The notes beneath the pieces were generated by a model. That model was not told the origin of the DNA, searched no databases, and worked only from the letters and a program-made list of their open reading frames with translations. From Xiphophorus maculatus (Eukaryota; Chordata; Actinopteri; Cyprinodontiformes; Poeciliidae): a stretch of DNA of 64,000 nt. The stretch covers positions 11,024,501 to 11,088,500 of the forward strand of contig NC_036447.1 in the NCBI RefSeq assembly GCF_002775205.1. Reading direction: 5' to 3'. Below, piece after piece: positions 11,467 to 23,400 of the stretch (position 1 is the stretch's first letter; each line of letters starts with the position of its first letter). Position numbers and translations under genes: made by a program.

Positions 11467-14400
11467 TCAGTGACCAAAGCATCCCTCAACACAAGGACCA
11501 TCTCGAGGAGAGCAGATCTCAGTTGAACACATGAAGTAGATCTGAAAGGGAGCCAAATGAAGATCAGGAATGAGTAAATAAAGTATTGCAGACAAGAAAA
11601 CCTCATTTGAATTTTAATCTCATTAATAAATAGTTACGTTCAGGTAAAATATATATAAACTCAGTCAAAGCAACTGTTAATAAGCCATATTGAGGCTTAT
11701 ATTTACAGTGACCGTCTCTGCTCAGCCTTACCTCCTCATCCATATCCTGGAACTCCCCATCAGGGAGGAACTGAAAGGTGTTAATGGTGAAGCGGCGAGT
11801 CTGACTCTGAGGAGACGGTGGCGTCGGGTCTGACAGAACTGTCTCTGGTGGGGCTGGGTCCAGAGGGTTGGGGCAACTGGAGTGATGGCATGAGCATTTT
11901 AATTCTTAAAAGAAACTACCTCCTCAGATGAGGTTGATTTAGTCAATGCTGGTTGTTTTTAATAGTGTAGATGTTCTGGTATACCCATTGTAAAGCAACA
12001 CCCACGCTGCTTTTCCAGAGCGAGGGTAGGCCACACAGAAGTGCACCAGCAGCACCAAACTGGGATCTGGGGAGCCGAGGAGGCGCACTTCAAGGTGGAG
12101 AGGTTTCCCCAGCAACATGTGCAGAGGCTGGTGATACTGTGGGTAGTAACTGGTGTACTGGGCATCTAATATTAGATGGTAGCATAGGAGGGAAATAATC
12201 AGTTCAACAACAAGCCTTCAACCAGCATGCATCTACATTTTTCATGATGCAATCATTCTTTTGTAATCTTTAATAGAGGTGTAATGAATCAGTGTAGAAT
12301 ATTGTAGACCGGTTTGATTCGACCATACATTGTATTTTTTTTCTTTGTTTTTGCTCATTCTGAGCTAGTCGTAATGTCAATTTTTTTTTAAAAGTCCTTT
12401 TATATTCACAAACTATTTAAGTAACTTTGTTCAATGTACTTTCCAGCTTAGGTTTGACTAATAATTTAGATTTTGAAACATGGATGATAAAATGCAGCCA
12501 AGAATCACTGCCAAGTGTAAAACAGCCCTTTAGTTCAGCATCGACTACAACTGGGGACTCCAAGTCTGGTCCTTGAGAGCTACAATTATATTTCACCAGA
12601 CAATATCATATTCAAAGCAATCAGATAGCACTAAGACAGACTGCACTTAAACATGAAATACTGTCCTTTTTAATATCACGAGACTTTTAATATCCACCTC
12701 TGTTCTCAAACATAACAGAACCTTTTGGTTTTGAAAGAAAGACCATTTACCTTTGGCAATCCTGAGCTGGACTCCAAACACCCCCTGAGTATGAACATCA
12801 GGACCAAAGGTGGGAGTTTTAACAACATAGCTCACACTGAGAACTGTTCCTGGCACGTATCTGCACTCCACCAGTAACCTGGAAATAATGGACAAGACTG
12901 AAGTCATGGCAAAAACTGTTTAAATCCAACATGTATTGCTTTTACAATTTTACTTTTGCAACCAAATGTATTGCAATCAAAATCACAATGAGTTGCGATC
13001 ATGTTGGTTAAGAAAACTGAAGATTACTTGCAGTCAGACAGCAAGTGTAAAGTAGGAGCGCTGAGAGATCAGAACGTAGAAACAGCTGCTAAGGCTTTCT
13101 TGTGGCTTTATTGCTCCCCAAGCATTCACTGGAAGCGTTTCAGGAGCAGAGCATCTGTTGTACAGTGTTTCTAACAAAGTTCAGATTTGTTTTGCCAGCA
13201 AAGCTAATCACACACAGAAAACTGATGCATGTTTGAAGTCAACTGTAAAAAACCACTCCACAGGCCTTAATGTTTCTGAATTTGTTCATTTCAAAGACGT
13301 GCATCTCATAGAACTGATGCCAAATTGCATTTCATTTTTATGTTAAAATAAGACTGATCTTTGTAATGACTTCTGGTTAGCATGACATTTTTACAACTAG
13401 AGCATCTCAAATTAAGAATTAAGTTTGTTTTATTTGTTTGCTTTATTTTCCTTCAAACTAAAACTCCAGTAGATTTATTACGCAGTAAAAAAAAAAATCG
13501 TCTTATTTTTAAATCGACTGCAGCTATAACCCAAAATCCAGCTGGTCAGTGGAATTGCAATATCTAATTTACTGACATATGCAATTTGACTACAAATATG
13601 TCACCTTGCTGAAGAGCATGTCCATGTACATTACATTCACTGAATACTTTCTGAGATTGTTGTTCTTAGCCGAGCTAAAGTCCCTTTGATGTCTCTGGTT
13701 CACGAATGACAACACAATAACTGCGACAGTTTTCGCCCACGTCCCCGATACGTCTGTGTGATTGCTCTTAAAGCTCTGACTCCACCAGCCTTATGAAGCT
13801 TCTCAGAACTCTTGAACGAGCTTTGCTTCACAATCCTCTGAAAGCGCAGTCATCTTGTGCACGTTCTCCGTATAACACATTTTCCTTCCACTGAACTTTC
13901 CAATAATATGCTTGCATACAGCAAGCATTAATGACAGTCTGCAGGTTAACTGTTGAGCAGCAAACTAGATTGTTTAGGGAATAACATAAAATTTTGCATG
14001 AAACATAATTTTAGTTATTCTTAGGTAATATTCAATGTTATGAGAAACTAAATGCCGTATTTTCATTAGCAGAGAGCCAAAAACCATCGAATCAGAAATA
14101 CAAGTTTTAACATATCAACATGTCCCAATGAAGTTGTATTGTTCAGTTCAAGGACTTCTTCTCCTTGAACTGAACCAAAATAACGTTAAAATATTTTTGG
14201 AATTTATATAGACACACTTGTAATTAAATAACATCTACAGTCAAGAAAGAATCAAATACGGGAGAAAAACTTAAAACCACAAATTATGTGCATGTTGACT
14301 ACGTAATTTGATCTTTCAGTGGAACGATGCAAACAAACAAACAAGGCGCATGAGGTTATTCAGATAGAGCAGTAAGACTAATACAGGTAGGATATAAAAG

Positions 14401-17400
14401 AGTTAGCTGACCTGACAGGTGAATCTCTTGTGATGGTGCCATAGTTAAGGCTGACAGTTTGTACTGTGTTCATAATCTCCACCATGTAGATGACAGTCTT
14501 CCCCACCACCTGTCAGGACAGAAAGAAAATGCTGGTAACAAAAATAAACATCCTGTGTTGCAATATATTTAATAGAATAGCTATATATTTTTCTGATGCT
14601 CAACAAATACAAAAAAATAAAAGCTTTAAAATGTCCATCTTTTAAACTGAAAACTAACACAGGGGTGGGTGAAATGTGTCCCACAATTAGGATTTATACA
14701 TTTAATAATAATTAAAAGAAAAGATCTTGAGCTTCATCTCGTGTATTTAAAAAAAAAATGCATAGGACAATCTCACTACTTGTTGATATTTCATGTTTCA
14801 GTGAAACTAGGATAAAAAAGGTAAAGATAATGTTTGAAACTCATCTACAGTTAATCCCGTTTTATACCCAGAAAAAAAAAACATTCGCAGGGAGTTGAAA
14901 ATTGCAGTTATATAATGCAAGCAGAAACTTAAGAGCACAAAAGTGAGGACCACATTATTGCAAAATGCTCTGAAAGCATGTAATGATGATCATCACTTAT
15001 GTGGGGTACATTTGGTGTCCATTTTGAATTTACAATTTAAAAGCCATTTTTCTGCCCTTTTATAATTACATTTTATGGCAGGTGATACATTTTTTGGAAA
15101 AATTTAAAATTCTGAAAAACGTTTTTAACAGGTTAGAGAAGACTTCGGCCAAGTGCATCTTGATACCATTCAAAGCAACAATCTTATGTTTACCTACATA
15201 ACCAGTTAGTTTGGAGCAGATTTGTGATAAACTGACAGCACAACAACATTCAAATCTGTTGATGTTTCTATAGTGAAAGCTCACAAGACAATTACACCCA
15301 ACAGAGCACAGAGGCTTGTTCTTACATAAACTGTCACAAAATCACATCATATTCAGTCAGCACTGCAGAGCAGTCAGTGAAGTGTGTTTTGTTAAAAACT
15401 CAACACCAAAATCATATCAAGATGAACCTTAAAAATCTAATCTTGAACAAAAACTACACATTCCTATAAAATTACTCCCGCAAAAACATTACAAAAAACA
15501 AATCTATTCTGTCCATTTGGATGAGTCAATCCTTAATCCATTGATATGATCCCAAAAGTGTCAGCCTTCATGTTTGTTTAGGATGTTCTCCTGTGTTTCA
15601 AAACAGCTCAGAGTCTGTTTTAAAGAAAATGTAGCCTTTTCAGGGTCACATTTCTAGAACCTCTCCACTAGAACCTCCCAAGCTGAATCCATATTTACCA
15701 GCTCCTGGCCAAAACTGCCCAAAAAAATCCACAACTGAAAAACTGCAAACACTACACAAACCTTTGTTTGATTAAACACCTTTTAATGGGTAAACAGTCT
15801 TGAAACATAGAAAAGTAATCCGTAGTGGGTCCATGTTCTCCTGGTGGTTGCCTTAATGTTCTGGAACATTGAGCACCAGCACTGACAGCCATCTCCTACA
15901 ATAATCATTAGGCCATCAAGGATATTTCAAAACAGTAAAGCAAACTCCCACTAACTGCAAATACAAATATGTTCGGCTGATCAAAAAGTCAAATCAGAAT
16001 TTATGCTGTTACTTAGTTTAAAGCAGAAGAAATTCAGACAGGAAAGCCCCCAAAGTAGAAAACACTGCAGACAAGAATTTCTGAAAGCTCACCACTGTCT
16101 CATTTCGAGCCAAAACCCGTTCAGCTCAGGAGAACAAAACCTGTCTCCTTCCTGACTCCTGTCATTGCGGGACACTTCCATGGTGCTTATGCTTGCATAC
16201 AACTCAACGGACTAACATAGAAACTTTCAGGCATCTGGGAATTGAACCAAAGGATGAACCAGACTTGAAATCTTGGCTGACATCTATTTTTTTATGCAGC
16301 CAGACAAGGAAGCAGTGTGTTTGAGATGTTCCCTTAAAAACACACACACATCGACATCTGAGCATTCTCAAATGCTCAAAAGGCTTATGCATAAGCCTTT
16401 TGCCTGTTGCTTATGTTGTCAGAATTTAACTAACAATATAAGCAACATTTTCAATTCAAAAACTCTTTTTGCTGCTGAATTATTGATTAAATTGGAAAAT
16501 GAGCTCAGTAACAAAGATCAACTGTTCATTTTTAATATGCTAAATATTTTTTTTTCAGTCATTGATGCCAAGTGTTATACCGGTATTTCAAGAACACGTA
16601 ATCATTCATGTAACTTTTTTTTTCTTTAGTAATTTGAGCATTTGGGATATCCGTGGTTGCTGCAACATGTTTTCCATTGAGATGGTATTTTAAGCTTTGA
16701 TAGCATCTGTGATAGGCCAACTCCTTTTTGCACAATAGTTTTATCCAACTTCCCATCAGATCATTTCACAAGCAAAAATTAAGCCAAAGTGGGCCAAGAG
16801 AAGAGGCTTTGTTAATTGAAAGGAATTAATTGTGTTAAAAATGTTTACATTTTAAATCTATGTAATTAGTTAAATATGAAATCAATGCTTTAAATCACAG
16901 CCTTATGAAGCATGCACGCACAACAGGAAAAAAATCTCAATCCATTATTTGCAAATACAAATAATTTTGCTAGTCCTAACCCACATTACAACTAGGTTCT
17001 GTTGGATTTAATGTTGAGAAAAAAAGAAACTGCTGCAAGCCTTTTTACACATAAGGCATGGTTTCAGCTGTATATAGTAAAATAAAAAATATATTCACAA
17101 ACCGAATTAGTTAAAATGCCTTTGACTTAACCCTGAGAAGCTGACCATAATGGCGTTTATTTCCAACCCATTCTTCGATATTTTGACATGATTTATGAAT
17201 CTCACCACTCTGCGTGTCCCACAGCCATCCATTGGGATTTTGAACAATGCATACTCAGGGGTCACCCTCTGAGGTCTGCAGGTGGAGTTGGTGGCAGCGA
17301 CCAGCAGCGCAGTAGAAAGAGGGGGGTCCGTGAGGGAGGCGGGCACAGAGAAGATCATGTGGCGGTCAATAGTGCACTCTGGAGGGATGAACAAAGACAC

Positions 17401-20400
17401 ACAAACAGATACACATGCACAGTTACGAAAAGGTCGCATGAACAAAAGGTCAGAAATCTCAGGAGGCAATTGATAACAAGACCCAAGATTCTTCTAGCCA
17501 TTCTGTGTTGCTGCCAGCTTAAATCATGCTGCGCCTGCCCTGAATATGCTTCTTCACACGTCTGGCAGCTATAGTACTTTTCTGTACTCTAAAACAGCTC
17601 GACTGCACTTAGTTAAGTGGCGTGAAAATGCCAGTAGGGGTACAGAGTGCAGCTCACCATCCATTGGGTAGTAGCAGGCAGGGGGGTGCTTGTTGAAGCA
17701 GCAGCCCATGGAGAGGCACTGTGTCTCGGATATAGAGCTGGATCCGCAGGGGAGGCGGTATTCGCTGTGAAGGTTGCACTCTGAGGGGCAGCACGACAAA
17801 TGTCAGGAACACAGCTGAAATAACAGACGGGCCTGGACAAACTGAACAGCCTTTTAGAGAGTTAAAATCTACCTACCATGCTCAGACCTCGGGTTCACAA
17901 GCGGGCAGGAAACCTTTGCCTCCTTTTTTCCACTCTGAGTTGTGTAGAGGATGCTAATGATGTACATTTTACCCTTTTCATAGAAATACAGTCATACAAA
18001 GAGTTAATACGCACATAAAATAGTCACTTGTTCAAAATGTCATGTGCTCAGTGTGAAATCTGAATCAATACTTGCCTGCACGCTCATATGACAGTGTGAA
18101 TGTAACTGGAGAAACAAATGGATTTTGCCATCGTTGGCCTCTCTTGCATAATATTCACATTCTTTAGGCGCTTCAGCAAGACTCATCTGGTTCCCATTGG
18201 TGTCTTAAATGCATATGTGAAAAACTCACAATAAGATATTTCAGTGTAGACCTTAAAGAGAACAATTACAGCTCTGCAGAGGGAGGCAGAAATCCCCAGT
18301 CACAATAAAAAGCCAAGCTTTACCCCCTGCTCCCACTCTCTGCACAGCAGAGCCTCTGAACCCTCTGAACTCATGCAGAAATGATAGCTACCATATGCAC
18401 CTGGTGTGTACAAAAGCAGACACACACCTTTAAGAACTATTTCTGAAATGGGTCCAGGAGGAAGCACGACCTTCATCTGCTGGAAGGAGCAGAAGACTTC
18501 GGTCCTCGTGGCAATGGATGGACCCGACTCGTCCTCGGTGGCGCTCGGAGCAGTGGGGAAAATCCATGGAGTTGCTTCTGGAGGATCAGGGGGACTTTGA
18601 TATGGGCACTGTACATCCAGAGTCCTATTCTGCCAAGTGGAGAAATCCCAATAACTTATGGGTAGAGAAATTGTTGTGGGAGTCTGAGGAGCGAGAGAGA
18701 AATTGATACAAAAGAAGTTAGCGCAATCACACAAAATTTATAGATACACATGTGTTTTTAAAAACAAGCGAATTTACCTAAGCTTGCAAAAACACTGTAT
18801 TCTTGACAGCTAAGATGCATGGAGCATGAAAAAAAGATAAGACTCTACAGTCCACAAATGCCTACAGTCCATGATAGATTTATCTGAACATGAATTAAGT
18901 TAAACTGCTGCTCTGTTTAGATCAGGGGTGTCAAACTCCAGTCCTCGAGGGCCGGTGTCCTGCAACTTTTAGATGTGCCTCTGCTGCACCACACCTGAAC
19001 AGAATAATTAGGTCATTAGCAAGGCTCTGGAGAACTGATCTACACAAGGAGGAGGCAATTAAGTCATTTCATTCCAGTGTTTTGTACCTGTGGCACATCT
19101 AAAAACTGCAGGACACCGGCCCTTGAGGACTGGAGTTTGACACCCCTGGTTTAGATAAACAAAAATTCAGACCTTATAGAGCAGAACAGCCCTAGAAAGA
19201 AGAAATACAAATAGAGTTCTATCAAACTAAACGCTCAAAATACTGTGCAACCTTGGAACCGATTACATTTTTTAATACTTCTCCAGCTTTTTCCTATAAT
19301 AAATCCTAACTGTTATGGTGTGTGATTCAAAATACATCAAGCTCATGTGCACTTTCATACCTAAAGTGCTGTAGTTTTACATAAAAAATACATTATTGCG
19401 AAGAGTTTAAAATGATCAGAGAGAAGGATGATCTTTACTGTCAAGGCAAAAAGCAAATTTTATGTAAACATGAACACCAAGATAAACTCAGTAAACACAC
19501 ACTAGCAGCACATAGAGGAATTAAACAGTCGTCTGACCTGTAACTGGCTGTGGCAGGCCGGCAGAGGAGAATGGAGGATTAAGCCGTGGCCTGCAGTCGC
19601 CTGCAACATGTAGCCACAGAATGGAGACACACTGGAGAGCGACTGCCATGACATAAATGGGTCTGAGGAAAGTCGTGATGCGGTTAAAGATTTTTGACAT
19701 TTAGAATCAATATACTGCTTTAGAACTCATTTTCAAATGTAAACTCAGATTTTGCATTTAAGTTGGATGCCTCTGAGAAAGAAAAACTAAACAGGGGTTC
19801 AAAGGTTCTCAGATTCCAATAAACGGTATTGTTTTAACGTGAAGAAGAAGAAACACACTGAGGAGGAAAAAAAACAGTCAGATGGGATAAGGTGTAAATT
19901 CTGGAAACGCATATTTTGCCCATACTTTTTTGTTGTCATTGCCCCATTCTTATCCAGAACAATAAAAACATTTAAGTCAAACTGCAGACTTTCTCCAGAC
20001 TGAGGAACTCTCAGGAACAAATTTTAGCAGTTTTACACATTAGCTTTATAAAAACATTATATCCTTTGATACCTGGAAACCCCTCATGCCAGAATACAAA
20101 ACATATATGACAAGTCATAAGGAGCCACATTTTCCTCTGAGAAAATCTTTTCCATTTACATAAATACTGACCTCTGACATGGATGGATTCTGGGTCGGCA
20201 TAGGGCAGGAAAGCAGCCATACTGTCCTGCATACACTGGACGTGGGATTCCTGAGGGGTGATCCAGTTCGGGGCTGCAGTGGGAGGAGGAATCTTTGGAT
20301 ATTGGGGTGAAAAAGGATGGAATTTAGGGTGGTATGTTTGGTAGAACATGTAAGGACTGGCTGCCGGTTTCCCAGGCTCCTTTTGGACTGGTGGCAGATA

Positions 20401-23400
20401 TGGAGGCAACTGAAAGTGAAAAGGAGTTTGGATAGGAGATTGGCTGGAAGGATGCCCAAGACTATCGGGGGTGTCAACCGGTGGAGTAGCAGCAGGATAT
20501 AAAGCAGAGTAAGAAAATACTGGATGGTAGTAGGACATGGGTGGATAAAATGAATTGGTTTGATGCTGTGGGATTAACGGCTGTTTTGGTGGAAAAGAAG
20601 GACGAGGTATAGGAGGTGGAGCTTTGGCCACTGGTGTTGCCGTGGATACAGGATGATCAGGTTTCAGATGATAATACTGAGGATAATATGGACCCACTGG
20701 AGACGTAGAATGGTCTTCAGCTGCTGAAATCAATTCCTGGTAATAGAATGGCAGGTAGGGATAGTAGACAGATGGGTGGTCAGGAAATTGAAAAACCTGA
20801 TGTTCTGAAGGATCCTTCAGGTGAAACTGTGGAGTGAAGTACTGCAAATAGCTGCCTAAAGAATACAATAACTTTTCAGATCCAAGTGGGTTCTGGACGT
20901 GCTGTGGCATGGACTCAGGAAAGTGGACAGTGGTGGGCTGAAGTGGATGAGGGATCTCTAGGTGATGGGGGATGACTGGAGGTAGTTGGTGGTACTGGAA
21001 ACCAGAAGAGAGGAGGTGCTGGTAGAGTGGGTTTTGCATCATCTGCTCCTGGACTGGGGCTCGATGGGGGGGAGGGAGAGTGGTAGTGGGGACAGGGTGG
21101 GTTGGAGTTGGCAAGTATGGAAACAAAAGGTCACCGGGAAACTGAGGAAGATACTGAGGCAAGGATGGAGAATAGGGAAACTGAGGGCTGACTGGGCAGG
21201 AGAGAACATACTGCAAATCACCCAATATGAGCCGAAGCTGCGGACCATTCTGTGGAAAAAAAAACATATTAACCTCATGTTATTCACTGGTGAGAATCCA
21301 GGTGCAGTCTTCAACTAAATGAGCAAACTTACATCAGTTGTGATACAAGGAGCACTGTGGGAGATAAGGTAGGTCAATTCCTGGGCCTCAGAGTCAAGTA
21401 GGAATGCACACCTTTCAGACACAAAAGGATCCTTTGCTCCATCCACTGCCAAACAAATTAACATTTCCATTACCGATCCAATCAAGGATTGAAAACTGAA
21501 TTTTGGGCACTTCCATGCCACTTATGAGTTTTTGACTCAAACCTTGTGTTCAACTTTAGAAACAAACTAGTCACTCCTGTGTTTGTTAATCAGTTTTGAA
21601 ATTGTTCATCCAGAACTGTTGATATGTCTTTGTTAGAAATAGCACTCCTGCCACATACAGATTTATTCTATTTTTGACTTTTTGTCAGACTAAAATATTT
21701 CAAACAAATTTGACTAAATCATCAAGTACAAAATCCAATTACCAAAAATGTTAATGTTTTGGCTATCCTGAAAAATCTGGCACAACTTGAAAAAGTGAAC
21801 CACAATGAACACCATGGAAACCATCCAAGAGTTCACACAGGTACCAGAACAATGTCCAACATACTCCAGACCTGGGCCAAAAAAGATATCCATGAGAAAA
21901 TTCTCAGGCGAAAACCACAGCCTGGTTTCACATTCTCCAGACGTCTTAATGAGTCACAAGACAAATATTCTATTGACTATGAAGGCACAAAAAAAATATG
22001 AATTTTTCTGCATTTGGGCAATGCAACAAGATTTAAGAACAGGCAAGTCCACCTGGCCTAGGCAAAGACCTCTAATGGGCCAGACATTTAGAACACCCCT
22101 CCAGAATTAAAACAAGTCGCCAAAGAAGAGTGTGTCAAAATTCCTGTGCAGTCATGTAAAACACTGACTTTCATTTACATTGCATCAGCTTGGTGTCGAC
22201 ACAAACAATTTAGAAATGTATTTCTACAAATAAACTTATACAAAAAGCATAAATTTTGTGCTGTGAATATGTGAATATGTATTCACAGCACAAAAAGAAG
22301 ACAGCTGAGAAAAAATGCCCTTTGCCCCACTGGTCAGTCTGCCAAGTAAATTCTGAGCAGATACAGCATAAATAGAACTAGAAAGCCACAAAAACTGGCC
22401 TTCAGTAATATATATATATACATTCATATCTTATTTTCATATATATAACTCTTAGCAAGGTCACCAAGTACAGGATTGTAACGCCTGATGTGGCTACAGA
22501 GTAATATCAGGCTCTGTAGCCAATGGTTGCAGACTACTGCAATCTGGAAGAGTTGCACAATCAGCTGTTCTGAAATAAAAATCACTTGCCTAACTTTAAT
22601 AAATTAGCGTCTTTTATTGCACCAAACTCCCTGTGCAGGCTAAACCAAACGTTTTAGACTTGGATCTTACAATCCGTATTTTATTGTATTTATTTTCAGT
22701 CATTTTTAACCTTGCCATACACAAGCCAAAGAAGAAAAAAAACACACACTGCTGAAAAAGAGATGACACAATATTAGTACAGAAATAGATAAATATGTAC
22801 ATTTGTATCAATGGCAAATCCACTAATCTGTAGCTTGAGATTGTATTTGTTTTTAGTTTCATGATGCGTCTGTAGCCTACATACCAATTACATCAAGCAC
22901 AGGTATTCTATGCTCCTGCCCTTGGATCTTCACTGCCATGCCATAGGCAGAGCAGAAGACAAAGGGCGCAGACAAGGAGTACATGGGAATAGCTGTGGAT
23001 ATCATCACCGGGCAGGACAACTTCAGTGGGCTCCCCAACCACAGCATGGGTAGCACGTAGCTGCCATTCTGAAATATAGAATAAATAATTAAATAAGACA
23101 CAGCGCGGCACAGGTATACTATAACTAAAACAACACTTTTGATCCTGACACCTCCTTAAGAATATAGCAGCCATCATATGGCACCATCATCTCCAGGTCA
23201 GTCCATGATGCCTTCACTGAGTAGCCACAGTAGGAAGGTAGCTCGAAGATGGAGATTGGAGAGGCACTGTCTGGAAAAAGATGTTTAAAGATTGTGAACA
23301 GAATTTAGAGAGACTTGAGGAAAAAAGGGACTTAATACAGTGCTTAGTTCATCCCTGGGAAAAGGTCATATTCACTTCAAGTTAAAAATTGGTGTGGGAT

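Noticed and set aside
17188..17574. Plus-strand frame of 128 codons
   Set aside because: Antisense shadow of the ZP exon at 17206-17378.
20986..21318. Plus-strand open frames opposite the Pro-rich ZP exon
   Set aside because: The ZP exon on the minus strand explains the open frame. The plus-strand translation is Gly/Trp/Arg-rich antisense with no homology.
21770..22150. Possible repeat or old transposase stretch in ZP intron 4
   Set aside because: It seemed familiar as a teleost repeat but I could find no ends, duplication or clear protein motif, so it is mentioned only as a possible unidentified repeat.
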